NCBI RefSeq assembly: GCF_039655875.1 | Contig: NZ_JBBYXK010000001.1 | Span: forward strand, 496,001 to 560,000 | Source of the DNA: Emcibacter sp. SYSU 3D8 | GTDB taxonomy: Bacteria > Pseudomonadota > Alphaproteobacteria > SMXS01 | Reading direction: 5' to 3' | DNA length: 64,000 nt | Part shown: in pieces, positions 52,090 to 60,355 of the stretch | Layout of the letters: each line of letters starts with the position of its first letter | Position numbering within the stretch: the stretch's first letter is position 1 | The notes under the pieces: generated by a model | What the model saw: only the letters and a program-made list of their open reading frames with translations | Database searches by the model: none | Told to the model about the DNA's origin: nothing | Made by a program: the position numbers and the translations under genes

Positions 52090-53646
52090 ATGATCAATGG
52101 CATCATCGACATGCGGTCGGATGCGGCAGGCGACGTAATCGACGCCGACATCTGCATCATTGGCGCCGGCCCGGCCGGCATGACCCTGGCGCTCGAACTG
52201 GAGGGCACCGGCCGACGCGTCTGCCTGCTGAACAGCGGCGGGCAGGATGACTCGGGCGATGCCCTGCGCGGGCCGATCGATGTTATCGGCCGTCCGTACA
52301 CCACATTGGGCACGTCACGCGCCTTTCGCCTGGGCGGCACGTCTGGCCTCTGGGGCGGCCATTGCGTGAAACTGTCGCCGCTGGAGATGGGCGAGCGCGA
52401 CTGGATTCCCGGCAGCGCCTGGCCGGTCTCCCACGACGAATTGAGCCGCTATTACCCGCGGGCTCTGGAGACAGTGGGGCTGCCAGACGCAGATTTCGAC
52501 GCCGTCGCCGTAGCGCGGGATATGGGGGCAAAGCTGCTCCCGATGGACAGCGGCTTCGAAAATGTGGTGTCCCACTACAACGCGTTGGATTTCGGCAAGG
52601 CCCACGCGGCAAGGCTGGCTGCCGCACCCAATATGGCCATTCTGGTCAACGGCACGGCAACGAGGCTGGTACTCGGCGACACGCTGGACCGCGTTGCAGG
52701 CGTGACCGTGAAGGTCGCCGGGGGGCGCATGCGTACGATCCACGCCGCGACCGTGGTACTGGCCGCCGGCGGCATCGAGAACGCCCGGCTGCTGCTGGCG
52801 TCGAACGAGCAACTCCCTGCCGGAATCGGGAATGCACACGACGTGGTCGGTCGCTACTTCATGGATCATCTGGGCTGGTTCAGGGGCATCCTGGCGCCGA
52901 GCCGTCCCTACGACCTGCACGCGGATTATCCGCATTACTGGCAGCAGGTGCCGTTCGGGGATCACGAGGTCCGCTTCCATGTGGCGGCGACCGACGACCT
53001 GGCAAGGCGGCTGCGCATTCCGCAGTTCCGTGCCGAACTGTTCCTCAGGCCGCTGCTGGGATGGGCGGTGAGGAGTGTGCTGCTGCGCCCCGGCAGCCAT
53101 GGCCGCGACACCATCGCCGCCGCCGCCGCCGAGGTGGCGCGTCATCCGGCCGGTCTTGCACGGCTGGCCGCCGGCCAGCGCGGCGCGCCCTGGTGCTTCC
53201 ATCTGTGCAACCACGTGGAGCAGATTCCCAATCCCTCCAGCCGGGTGACCTTGTCGGCGCGGCGCGACGCGCTCGGCGAACCGCTGGCCGCGCTCGACTG
53301 GCGGCTTTCCAGCCTGGACCGCGACGGGGTTACCCGCGCTCATGCCGTGCTGGCCGACATGATCGCCCGCTCGGGCATGGGCCGGCTGATCTGGGAACCC
53401 GAGGCCGAGGGCGGCGACATCATGAAAGGCACCGGCGCGTCCAGTCACCATATGGGCACGACACGCATGAGCCACTCGCCAAGGGCCGGCGTGGTCGACG
53501 CGAATTCGCGGGTGCACGGCGTCGGCAATCTTTACGTCGCCGGATCCTCGGTGTTTCCCAGCGGCGGCTGGGCAAATCCGACGTTGACCATCGTGGCCCT
53601 GTCGATCCGCCTCGCCGATCACCTCAAGGCGGGGCACGCTACCTGA
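52090..53646 (+). CDS. GMC-family FAD-dependent oxidoreductase
   Basis: About 518 residues. The FAD motif DICIIGAGPAGMTLALEL opens the protein; LGGTSGLWGGHCVKLSP is typical of the GMC family, and the C-terminal active-site domain ends in SSHHMGTTRMSHSPRAGVVD and AGSSVFPSGGWANPTLTIVA with the catalytic His. I take MINGIIDM at 52090 (GGGGGAAAC upstream); in-frame ATG at 52024 and 52057 are alternatives. It oxidises an alcohol, using FAD. The neighbouring Mo enzyme is divergent across about 230 bp. Confidence 0.9.
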   Translation: MINGIIDMRSDAAGDVIDADICIIGAGPAGMTLALELEGTGRRVCLLNSGGQDDSGDALRGPIDVIGRPYTTLGTSRAFRLGGTSGLWGGHCVKLSPLEMGERDWIPGSAWPVSHDELSRYYPRALETVGLPDADFDAVAVARDMGAKLLPMDSGFENVVSHYNALDFGKAHAARLAAAPNMAILVNGTATRLVLGDTLDRVAGVTVKVAGGRMRTIHAATVVLAAGGIENARLLLASNEQLPAGIGNAHDVVGRYFMDHLGWFRGILAPSRPYDLHADYPHYWQQVPFGDHEVRFHVAATDDLARRLRIPQFRAELFLRPLLGWAVRSVLLRPGSHGRDTIAAAAAEVARHPAGLARLAAGQRGAPWCFHLCNHVEQIPNPSSRVTLSARRDALGEPLAALDWRLSSLDRDGVTRAHAVLADMIARSGMGRLIWEPEAEGGDIMKGTGASSHHMGTTRMSHSPRAGVVDANSRVHGVGNLYVAGSSVFPSGGWANPTLTIVALSIRLADHLKAGHAT

Positions 53647-53737
53647 TCGGACGCGCCGCAGCCTGCCGGACGATACCGCAGCGCTGGACTCGACCTTCCC
53701 GCAGGTGCAGCGTGGAAGGCGAAGCAAAGGTAGGCCC

Positions 53738-54394
53738 ATGTGCTTTTCGGCCACGGCCAGTTTCGTTGCCGCCGGTTTCACGGGCATGGTCGGCGTGATC
53801 ACCATGACCCGCGCAACCCGGAAAAGCGAGTTCCCGGTGGCCGCCATGCCATGCGTGTTCGCCGTCCAGCAAGCAATTGAAGGGGCGCTGTGGCTGACGC
53901 TGCCCCATGGCGGCGACGGTGCCGCGGCGACCATGCTGCCCCTGGCATTCCTGCTCTTCGCGGAACCGTTCTGGCCGGTATTCGCGCCGATCGCGGCGCT
54001 GCTGCTCGAGACCGACAGGAAACGGCGGCAGATGATGCTGGGCTGCGCCGCCGTCGGTATCTGCGTGTCGGCCTATCTGCTCTGGTCGATATTGACCCGC
54101 ACGCACGGCGCCATGATCCAGGACGGCCATATCATGTACCTGACCGATCACCGCTCGAGCGAATGGATAGGCCTGGCCTATCTGGCGGCGACCGGCTTGC
54201 CGTTCCTGCTGTCGTCGCGCCGCGCGGTTTCGGCGCTGGGCGCGATCCTGCTGGTCGGCTCCTTTACCGCCTATGTGTTCTACTGGGAATTCTATGTCTC
54301 GGTCTGGTGCTTCTTCGCGGCCGTCGGCAGCGTGGTGCTGCTGGCCCACTTCGAACACGCCCGCCGGGGTCGGCAGCGGCTGGCCGGCGCGTGA
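53738..54394 (+). CDS. DUF6629-type integral membrane protein
   Basis: A 218-residue membrane protein with about seven hydrophobic helices. It starts MCFSATASFVAAGFTG, the conserved N-terminus of this family, and has FAVQQAIEGALWL, FPVFAPIAAL-like and FYVSVWCFFAAVGSVVLL segments. The upstream in-frame codons look non-coding. Function unknown; no operon partner is clear (it follows the GMC gene by 91 bp). Confidence 0.8.
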   Translation: MCFSATASFVAAGFTGMVGVITMTRATRKSEFPVAAMPCVFAVQQAIEGALWLTLPHGGDGAAATMLPLAFLLFAEPFWPVFAPIAALLLETDRKRRQMMLGCAAVGICVSAYLLWSILTRTHGAMIQDGHIMYLTDHRSSEWIGLAYLAATGLPFLLSSRRAVSALGAILLVGSFTAYVFYWEFYVSVWCFFAAVGSVVLLAHFEHARRGRQRLAGA

Positions 54395-54418
54395 CCGCCC
54401 GCCGTGCCGTGCCCTGCC

Positions 54419-54838
54419 CTATCCAAATCGGACATGACCTTCCGGGCTGATCGGCCAGTCAGGATTCCAGGCGATTTCCCAGGCATGGCCGTCCGGGTCG
54501 GCCACGTAGCCGCGGAAACCGCCATGGGGCGGCGCGGACGGTGCCATCACCAGCGTCCCGCCCGAGGCGCACAGCCGCTCGATGACCGGCGCTACGTCCG
54601 TCTGCGCGGGCACGTTGTGCGCCAGCGACACGAGGCCCGGCGCCGCCGCAACCGGCCGGCCCAGATCATCGGCCAGCGCGCCGGCCAGCCAGGTGCCGAG
54701 CATCAGCCCATTCATCTGATAGAAGACGATTTCCGGGTTCTCGAACACCGGCGTCCAACCGAAACCGTCCCCATAGAAGCGCCGCGAGCGCGCCAGGTCG
54801 GCGACCCCCAGAGTGATGACGGAAATCTGGTGCTGCAT
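54419..54838 (-). CDS. VOC family protein
   Basis: About 139 residues from MQHQISVITLGV (a longer start seven codons up is possible). It has the paired beta-alpha-beta fold: LGVADLARSRRFYGDGFGW, a middle SLAHNVPAQTDV, and GYVADPDGHAWEIAWNPDW with metal-ligand Glu. Similar small proteins act in detoxification. The start competes with the in-frame ATG at 54859; the chosen form matches the family N-terminus better. Confidence 0.83.
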   Translation of the reverse strand: MQHQISVITLGVADLARSRRFYGDGFGWTPVFENPEIVFYQMNGLMLGTWLAGALADDLGRPVAAAPGLVSLAHNVPAQTDVAPVIERLCASGGTLVMAPSAPPHGGFRGYVADPDGHAWEIAWNPDWPISPEGHVRFG

Positions 54839-54944
54839 CTGTGCCGTCCCTGCTGCCATCGGCGCCCTGTGCGCCGATTACGCGGCCATGGCGCGAAGCG
54901 CCGCGCACTCCTATCCTGCCGGAAGTAGCGCGTGGAGAGCCACC

Positions 54945-55322
54945 ATGGAGTTCGCCTCAGTCGACGACTACCTCGCCGCCGTGCCCGAGCCCGCGCGCTC
55001 GGCATTGCAGTCGCTGCGCACGGTGATCCGGGCCGCCGTGCCTGACGCCACCGAGCACATCAGTTACGGCATGCCCAGTTACAAGCTCGGCCGGCCGCTG
55101 GTGTCGTTCGCCGCGTTCACGCACCATTGCTCGCTGTTCGGCATGAGCAGCCGAGTGTTCGACAGGCTGGCGGCGGAACTTCAGGGCTGGCGCACGTCGA
55201 AAGGCACGATCCGGTTCACGCCCGACCGGCCGCTGCCCCAGGCGCTGGTGCGCCGGATCATCGCCGAGCGGCTGGCGGAAATCGCCCTGCTCGACGCGGA
55301 ACGGAAGACGAAAAATACCTAG
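54945..55322 (+). CDS. DUF1801/YdhG-like protein
   Basis: A 125-residue protein with EFASVDDYLAAVPEPARSAL, VIRAAVPDATEHISYGMPSY and GTIRFTPDRPLPQALVRRII, the standard pattern of the DUF1801 (iron chaperone frataxin-like) family. CGTGGAGAGCCACC precedes ATG 54945. Function is poorly defined; Bacillus YdhG relatives have been proposed to handle iron. Confidence 0.88.
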   Translation: MEFASVDDYLAAVPEPARSALQSLRTVIRAAVPDATEHISYGMPSYKLGRPLVSFAAFTHHCSLFGMSSRVFDRLAAELQGWRTSKGTIRFTPDRPLPQALVRRIIAERLAEIALLDAERKTKNT

Positions 55323-55481
55323 TCATACCGGCACGCGTCGCCGCCCCGACATTTTTGGGCGGTGCCATTTTGGCGATCGGCGTGTATACAAGGGGGTGAT
55401 TGCAACAGGTGAACGGCTTCCGCCGATCCCGCAAACTAGCAGGTACAACTAGCGCGCCACGGTCGTGCGGAGGACACAAGC

Positions 55482-56111
55482 TTGGATTTGTCACGGCGCG
55501 CCCTTCTGGGCGCAGGCATCGCAACCCTTTCCACCGCGGTCATCGCGGGTCCCGCTCTTGCCATCAACAAGCGACGGACGGAAAAGTTCCCCGGCACCGG
55601 CAGTCTCGATCCGGCCATGCTGCGCCGCGCGCTCGACGCACTGGAACAGCACCAGTCCCGGATTCCCAACCGCGACGTCATCGCCATCGCCGATTTCTCG
55701 GTCGCCTCGCGCGCGCCGCGGTTCCACGTGGTGAATGTGGGCGACGGCAACGTCAGCTCGTTCCTGGTCGCCCACGGCAAGGGCTCGGATCCCAAGCACA
55801 CCGGCTGGCTGAAGCGCTTTTCCAACAAGGTCGGCTCGGAAGCCACCTCGTCGGGCGCCTACAGGACCGGTGACTACTACACCGGCCGACATGGCCGCTC
55901 CATGCGTCTTCACGGCCTCGATTCCAGCAACAACAACGCCTATGACCGGGCCATCGTCGTTCACGGCGCCTGGTATGTCAGCCGCGACATGGTCCGCGAC
56001 CACGGCGTGCTGGGCCGCAGCCAGGGTTGCTTCGCATTCGAGCAGGACAAGCTGCACACGGTCCTCGAGCGCCTCGGCCAGGGCCGCATGATCTACGCCG
56101 ACAGGGCGTAA
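55482..56111 (+). CDS. Murein L,D-transpeptidase catalytic domain protein (YkuD_2 type)
   Basis: A 209-residue exported protein. The start is TTG 55482 after GGAGGACACAAGC. The N-terminus LSRRALLGAGIATL, with twin Arg, may be a Tat signal; cleavage is expected around GPALA. The catalytic domain has HGAWYVSRDMV and GRSQGCFAFEQ, i.e. the S-x-G-C active site with Cys in SQGCF. It remodels or cross-links peptidoglycan. A separate second transpeptidase (25981) is in the window, so the two may have different roles. Confidence 0.87.
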   Translation: MDLSRRALLGAGIATLSTAVIAGPALAINKRRTEKFPGTGSLDPAMLRRALDALEQHQSRIPNRDVIAIADFSVASRAPRFHVVNVGDGNVSSFLVAHGKGSDPKHTGWLKRFSNKVGSEATSSGAYRTGDYYTGRHGRSMRLHGLDSSNNNAYDRAIVVHGAWYVSRDMVRDHGVLGRSQGCFAFEQDKLHTVLERLGQGRMIYADRA

Positions 56112-56118
56112 TCCAGGC

Positions 56119-56598
56119 TTAAGCCTGGCCGTCCGTACGGCACTTCATCATCCGCAGGGGCGTGTAGACCATCACCGTCTTGCCGTCCTGCTTCTTCACC
56201 GTGTTGCGGGTACGGACCAGGGCGCGGTCGGGGCGCTTGCTGGTGCGGCGGGCCTCGATGACCTCGACCTCCACATGCAATGTATCGTTGGCGAATACCG
56301 GGCCTTCGATGTTCAGGTCCATCCCCAGGAACGCGACGCCGGTTTCCTGGATCGAGGCGGTCATCACCAGCCCTTCGGCGACGGCGAACACCTGGGCGCC
56401 GGGAACGAGGCGCGCCGGAAAGTCGGTATGGTTCTGCAGGTAATCCAAGTTGGTGAACAGCACCTCGGTGATGCCGGTGGCGCCCAGGAAGTTGGCGATG
56501 TCGGCTTCCGTCACCGAACGGCCCAGTGTGCGGAATTTGAAGCCTTCGTGGATGTCCTCGAAGTAGAAGCCGATTCCGATGGTGTCCATGTGCGTCAC
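56119..56598 (-). CDS. MaoC-like acyl dehydratase (hotdog fold)
   Basis: A 159-residue hotdog protein: FYFEDIHEGFKFRTLGRSVT, a helix beginning EADIANFLGATG, and NDTLHVEVEVIEARRTSKRP. It has the overlay of a MaoC hydratase but lacks the usual D-x-N-P-x-H catalytic segment: the corresponding region reads TNLDYLQNH. It may therefore be a non-catalytic partner or use a different site. A 16-bp palindrome CCAGGCTTAAGCCTGG (56113-56128) contains its stop codon. Confidence 0.8.
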   Translation of the reverse strand: MTHMDTIGIGFYFEDIHEGFKFRTLGRSVTEADIANFLGATGITEVLFTNLDYLQNHTDFPARLVPGAQVFAVAEGLVMTASIQETGVAFLGMDLNIEGPVFANDTLHVEVEVIEARRTSKRPDRALVRTRNTVKKQDGKTVMVYTPLRMMKCRTDGQA

Positions 56599-56754
56599 TC
56601 CCTGCTGCGATGTGGCGGGACACTAAACCAGCCCCGCATCCAAAACCAAGCCGTCATTGCGGGCAGCGCGGGGACACGGCTTGTGCGCCGCGCTTGTCAT
56701 CACTACATGCCGCTGGCGTGCTACACTGACGCATCCCCTGGAGAGGAACGACCC

Positions 56755-57357
56755 ATGATCCGTGCACTGCTTTCCGGCAAGAAGGTTTTCCTGGCCATGG
56801 CGCTGGCGGTGGGCCTGTCGGCCTGCGGCATCAACAACGTGCCGACCTATGACGAGGAGGTGAAGGCCGCCTGGAGCCAGGTGCAGAACCAGTACCAGCG
56901 CCGCGCCGACCTGATCCCCAATCTGGTCGAGACGGTCAAGGGCTATGCCGAACACGAGCAGGAGACGCTGACCGCCGTGGTCGAGGCCCGCGCCAAGGCA
57001 ACACAGATGACCCTGCCCGCCAACATCACCGAAAATCCCGAGGCGTTCGCGCAGTTCCAGCAGAACCAGTCCGAACTGTCGAGCGCCCTCGCCCGGCTGA
57101 TGGTGGTGGTCGAGCGCTATCCCGACCTGAAGGCCAACCAGAGCTTCCTCGCGCTGCAATCCCAGCTCGAGGGCACCGAGAACCGCATCGCGGTGGCGCG
57201 GCGCGACTACATCCTGACGGTGCAGAAGTACAATACCGAGCTGCGCACCATTCCGGGCCGCTGGGTGGCCGGAATCTTCTATCCCGACGCCAAGGTAAAG
57301 GAGACCTTCGCCGCTGCCGCCGAATCCCAGTCGGCGCCAAAAGTGAATTTCCAGTGA
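56755..57357 (+). CDS. lemA: LemA family protein
   Basis: A 200-residue protein. The N-terminal lipobox GLSACG suggests a lipoprotein, followed by the LemA coiled-coil domain (PTYDEEVKAAWSQVQNQYQR, RADLIPNLVETVKGYA, SFLALQSQLEGTENRIAVA). LemA proteins associate with membrane signalling and stability; in many bacteria the gene precedes TPM-domain genes, as here. It overlaps the next gene by 4 bp (GTGA). Confidence 0.93.
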   Translation: MIRALLSGKKVFLAMALAVGLSACGINNVPTYDEEVKAAWSQVQNQYQRRADLIPNLVETVKGYAEHEQETLTAVVEARAKATQMTLPANITENPEAFAQFQQNQSELSSALARLMVVVERYPDLKANQSFLALQSQLEGTENRIAVARRDYILTVQKYNTELRTIPGRWVAGIFYPDAKVKETFAAAAESQSAPKVNFQ

Positions 57358-58100
57358 CAATGCCGTTCTCTGCCGGCGTCCGGGCGGGGCTGGTCCTGGC
57401 GCTGCTCTGCCTCGCGCCGGGGGTATGGGCTGCCGCGCCGGACTATCCGGCACTCACCGGCCGCGTGGTCGACGAGGCGGACATCCTGTCGGCGGCAACC
57501 GAAGGCCAGCTGTCCGGCTGGCTGGAGGGGCTGGAGACCGAGACCGGCAAGCAGGCCGTCGTCGCCACGGTGACAAGCCTGGACGGGCTGGAGATCGAGG
57601 AATACGGCGTCGGCCTGGGCCGCGCATGGGGCATCGGCCAGAAGGACAAGGATACGGGCATTATCCTGCTGGTCGCGCCCAATGAACGGCAGGTGCGCTT
57701 CGAGGTCGGCTATGGCCTCGAAGGCGAGATGACCGACGCCATGAGCCGGGCGATCATCGAGCAGCAGATCATCCCGTCGTTCAAGCAGGGCGACTACGAG
57801 ACCGGTATCGTCAACGGCGCCGCCGCCATGCTGACTGTGCTGGGCTGGCAGGGCGCACCGGCGGCGGCCCGGCCGGTCGCGGCGCCGCGGTCCGGCGATT
57901 CCAGCGGTCTGCCGTTCCTTTATTTCGGCGCGTTCTTCCTGTTCGTCATTTTCCGGTCGATCTTCGGACGGCGCGGCAGCCGGGGCGTGTGGGGCACCAC
58001 ATCGCGCGGCTGGGGCGGTCGCGGCGGGTTTTCCGGCGGAGGCGGATTCTCGGGAGGCGGCGGCTCGTTCGGCGGCGGCGGCGCATCGGGACGGTGGTGA
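57354..58100 (+). CDS. TPM domain protein, YgcG type
   Basis: A 248-residue exported protein. The signal peptide (GLVLALLCLAPGVWAA) is followed by the TPM domain (VVDEADILSAATEGQLSGWL, KDTGIILLVAPNERQVRFEV, GYGLEGEMTDAMSRAII), a transmembrane segment (FLYFGAFFLFVIFRSIF) and a Gly-rich tail (GGRGGFSGGGGFSGGGGSF). This is the usual YgcG architecture. The start is a GTG overlapping the lemA stop; an ATG two codons on is the alternative. It likely works with LemA. Confidence 0.92.
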   Translation: MTMPFSAGVRAGLVLALLCLAPGVWAAAPDYPALTGRVVDEADILSAATEGQLSGWLEGLETETGKQAVVATVTSLDGLEIEEYGVGLGRAWGIGQKDKDTGIILLVAPNERQVRFEVGYGLEGEMTDAMSRAIIEQQIIPSFKQGDYETGIVNGAAAMLTVLGWQGAPAAARPVAAPRSGDSSGLPFLYFGAFFLFVIFRSIFGRRGSRGVWGTTSRGWGGRGGFSGGGGFSGGGGSFGGGGASGRW

Positions 58101-58101
58101 G

Positions 58102-58716
58102 ATGAAACTGGGCACTGGCGAACAGGCAAGGATCGAAGCGGCCGTGGCAGCCGCCGAGACACGCACCAGCGCTGAATTCGCGCTGGTGCTGGCGGAGGTT
58201 GCCGACGGCTACGAGGCATGGCCTGCGCTGTGGGCCGCCCTTCTGGCTCTGCTGGCGGGCGGCGCGCTGTCACTGATCGAACCGGGCCTGCCCGCGACGC
58301 ACCTGTTCGGCACGCAGGTCGCGGTGCTCGTGGTTGCCGGGCTGGTGCTACACCTGCCGCGTATGCGGCCGCTGCTGGCCCCGCCCTCGCTGCGGCGCGA
58401 GGCAGCCGCCAGGCTGGCGCGGCTGCAATTCGCCGCCGTCGTCCAGCGGCGCACCGCCGATCGTATCGGCGTGCTGCTGTTCGTGTCGCTGGCCGAGCAC
58501 CACATCGAGATCCTGGTCGACCGCGCCATCGGCGAGCGGATCCCGGAAAAGGCCTGGAACGTGGTGGTGGAGAAATTCGCCGCCAGCCTGCGCGAGGGCA
58601 AGCTGGCCGACGGCTACATCGACGCGGTGGGGCGCTGCGCCGCATTGCTGGAAAAGGATTTCCCGATCCTTTCCGGTGACACGGACGAGTTGCCGAACCG
58701 GGTGACGTTTATCTGA
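58102..58716 (+). CDS. TPM domain protein, YgcG-related C-terminal gene
   Basis: A 204-residue protein. The N-terminal TPM part (RIEAAVAAAETRTSAEFALVL) is followed by two hydrophobic helices (WAALLALLAGGALSLI and VAVLVVAGLVLHL), and then TADRIGVLLFVSLAEHHIEI with DRAIGERIPEKAW. It starts 1 bp after the previous stop. It completes the lemA-TPM-TPM set; all three probably act at the inner membrane. Function unknown. Confidence 0.88.
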   Translation: MKLGTGEQARIEAAVAAAETRTSAEFALVLAEVADGYEAWPALWAALLALLAGGALSLIEPGLPATHLFGTQVAVLVVAGLVLHLPRMRPLLAPPSLRREAAARLARLQFAAVVQRRTADRIGVLLFVSLAEHHIEILVDRAIGERIPEKAWNVVVEKFAASLREGKLADGYIDAVGRCAALLEKDFPILSGDTDELPNRVTFI

Positions 58717-58728
58717 TTTTCCCGATGG

Positions 58729-59010
58729 TCAGGAAACCTTGACGCCCTTCCAGAACGCCACGCGGCCCTTGATGTGTTTCGCGGCTGGCATGGGATCGGG
58801 ATAATACCAGACGGCATCCCTGTTCTCCTGACCGTCGACCACCAGCGTGTAATAGTGCGCGGTGCCCTTCCACGGACAGAAGCTGGTCGTGTCGCTGGGC
58901 TTGAGCAGCGCGCGGGGCAGCGCGTCCTCGGGGAAATAATGGTTGCCCTCGACCATCACCGTATCGTCCGACCGGGCGATGACCTCGCCGTTCCATTCCG
59001 CCTGCGCCAT
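58729..59010 (-). CDS. DUF427 family protein
   Basis: A 93-residue protein with the DUF427 pattern: WNGEVIARSDDTVMVEGNHYFP, SFCPWKGTAHYYTLV and WYYPDPMPAAKHIKGRVAFW. It is a small beta-rich domain of unknown role, common in stress-related contexts. It converges on the TPM gene and is divergent from the DUF1328 gene, with the EcfG-like promoter between. Confidence 0.93.
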   Translation of the reverse strand: MAQAEWNGEVIARSDDTVMVEGNHYFPEDALPRALLKPSDTTSFCPWKGTAHYYTLVVDGQENRDAVWYYPDPMPAAKHIKGRVAFWKGVKVS

Positions 59011-59062
59011 GCGCGTGTCTCCTGCTGCCTGTGTTATCCCTGAGATAGATCAAGCCGGTCGC

Positions 59063-59088
59063 GGAACCAACCGGCGCGACCTGGCGTT
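59063..59088 (+). promoter_or_regulatory. EcfG-type general stress promoter
   Basis: GGAAC at 59063 and CGTT at 59085 are separated by exactly 17 bp (GGAACC-N16-CGTT). This matches the alphaproteobacterial EcfG/SigT general stress consensus. It lies 30 bp before the DUF1328 ATG at 59119, a family known to be stress-induced in this group. Confidence 0.7.
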
Positions 59089-59118
59089 GAGGGAACAAGC
59101 AAACCCGGAGGTTTCAGC

Positions 59119-59292
59119 ATGCTAAAATGGGCTCTCATCTTCGCCGTCGTGGCGGTCATCGCCGGCCTGCTCGGCTTCACCGGCATCGCCGGCGCAGCGG
59201 CCGGTATCGCCAAGTTCCTGTTCTTCCTGGCACTGGCGATCTTCGTCATCTTCCTGCTGATCGGCCTGTTCATCGGCAAGGCGATAACATAG
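59119..59292 (+). CDS. UPF0391/DUF1328 small membrane protein
   Basis: A 57-residue protein ([20 protein letters not shown], then [14 protein letters not shown], then [19 protein letters not shown]). Two hydrophobic helices and the G-F-T-G-I-A-G-A core identify DUF1328. CCCGGAGGTTTCAGC is a good ribosome-binding site. The family is small, stress-responsive and of unknown function. Its own EcfG-like promoter and terminator define a single-gene transcript. Confidence 0.93.
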   Translation: MLKWALIFAVVAVIAGLLGFTGIAGAAAGIAKFLFFLALAIFVIFLLIGLFIGKAIT

Positions 59293-59336
59293 CGGCATAG
59301 CCAGACCGCCCGGCGCCGGGCGTTCGGAGATTTCAG

Positions 59337-59365
59337 CGGCGGGGTTGTCCAGACCCCGCCGTTTT
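59337..59365 (+). terminator. Intrinsic terminator after DUF1328
   Basis: CGGCGGGGT and ACCCCGCCG form a perfect 9-bp stem with a 7-base loop, followed by TTTT. It is preceded by another GC palindrome (CGCCCGGCGCCGGGCG, about 59307-59322). Confidence 0.8.
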
Positions 59366-59395
59366 CCCATATGAGAGCAGCAATCGAGGCCAACG

Positions 59396-60355
59396 ATGCC
59401 GCCGATAGAATATACATCCCGGACCAAGCTGTTCGTGCTCGTCAATGCCGGCTCCGGCAAGAACGACAAGGAGACCACGGTCGAGACAATCAAGCGGGTC
59501 CTTAAGGCGGCCGGACGCGACCACGAGATCGTGGTGATCACCGACGCCGAGCGTATCCAGGCGACGATCGGGGATACCGTCGAACGGGCCAGGGAGGCAC
59601 ATGGCGCGGTGATCGCCGCGGGCGGTGACGGCACCATCAACGCGGCCGCGCAGGCCGTGCTCGGCAGTGGCTGCCCCTTCGGCGCCCTGCCGCAGGGAAC
59701 CTTCAACTATTTCGGCCGCTGGCACGGCATCCCGCTGGAAATCGAGGCGGCCACAACGGCGCTGCTGCAGGCCGAACTGCAGCCGGTCCAGGTCGGCTTC
59801 GTCAACGACCGCATCTTCCTGATCAACACCAGCGTCGGCCTGTACCCGCTGCTGCTCGAGGACCGCGAGGCGTTCAAGAAGCGCCATGGCCGCGGGCAGT
59901 TCAATGCGCTCCTGTCGGGCATCGCAACACTGATCAAGCGTGAGCATCGGCCGCTCTACATCACCATGGACGCCGACGGCGAGTCCCGGACGGTGCCGGC
60001 ACTGACCCTGTTCGTCGGCAACAATCCCCTGCAGATGCGGCAGGTAGGCATTCCCCTCGACCAGGCTGTGGATTCGGGCAGCCTTGCGGCCATCCGGCTG
60101 CGCCCGGCCGGGACGATGGAACTGTTGTGGCTGACGCTGCGCGGCATGCTTGGCAAGCTGGGCGAGGAAGCCGATGTGGCGTCATTCAGCTTCAGGCGCA
60201 TGACCGTTCGGACCAGTTCGACACCCGGCAAGCTGGTCAAGGTGGCGATCGACGGCGAGATCGAGTTACTGCCGGGACCGCTGGCGTTCCGCGTCTCCGA
60301 GGAACCGCTCTATGCGCTGTTGCCGCCACCCGGTACCGCCGAGCCGCCGCAATGA
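59396..60355 (+). CDS. Diacylglycerol/sphingosine kinase-like lipid kinase family protein
   Basis: A 319-residue protein of the DAGK catalytic family. The nucleotide motif GGDGTIN is at 76-82 and GTFNYFGR (cf. GTxNDFAR) at 101-108. An early VNAGSGK loop and a C-terminal beta domain (LFVGNNPLQMRQVGI, KVAIDGEIELLPG) complete the fold. It would phosphorylate a lipid, using ATP, as YegS and DgkB do. It overlaps the phosphoesterase gene by 4 bp (ATGA), so the products are co-translated and possibly oppose each other. Confidence 0.92.
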   Translation: MPPIEYTSRTKLFVLVNAGSGKNDKETTVETIKRVLKAAGRDHEIVVITDAERIQATIGDTVERAREAHGAVIAAGGDGTINAAAQAVLGSGCPFGALPQGTFNYFGRWHGIPLEIEAATTALLQAELQPVQVGFVNDRIFLINTSVGLYPLLLEDREAFKKRHGRGQFNALLSGIATLIKREHRPLYITMDADGESRTVPALTLFVGNNPLQMRQVGIPLDQAVDSGSLAAIRLRPAGTMELLWLTLRGMLGKLGEEADVASFSFRRMTVRTSSTPGKLVKVAIDGEIELLPGPLAFRVSEEPLYALLPPPGTAEPPQ

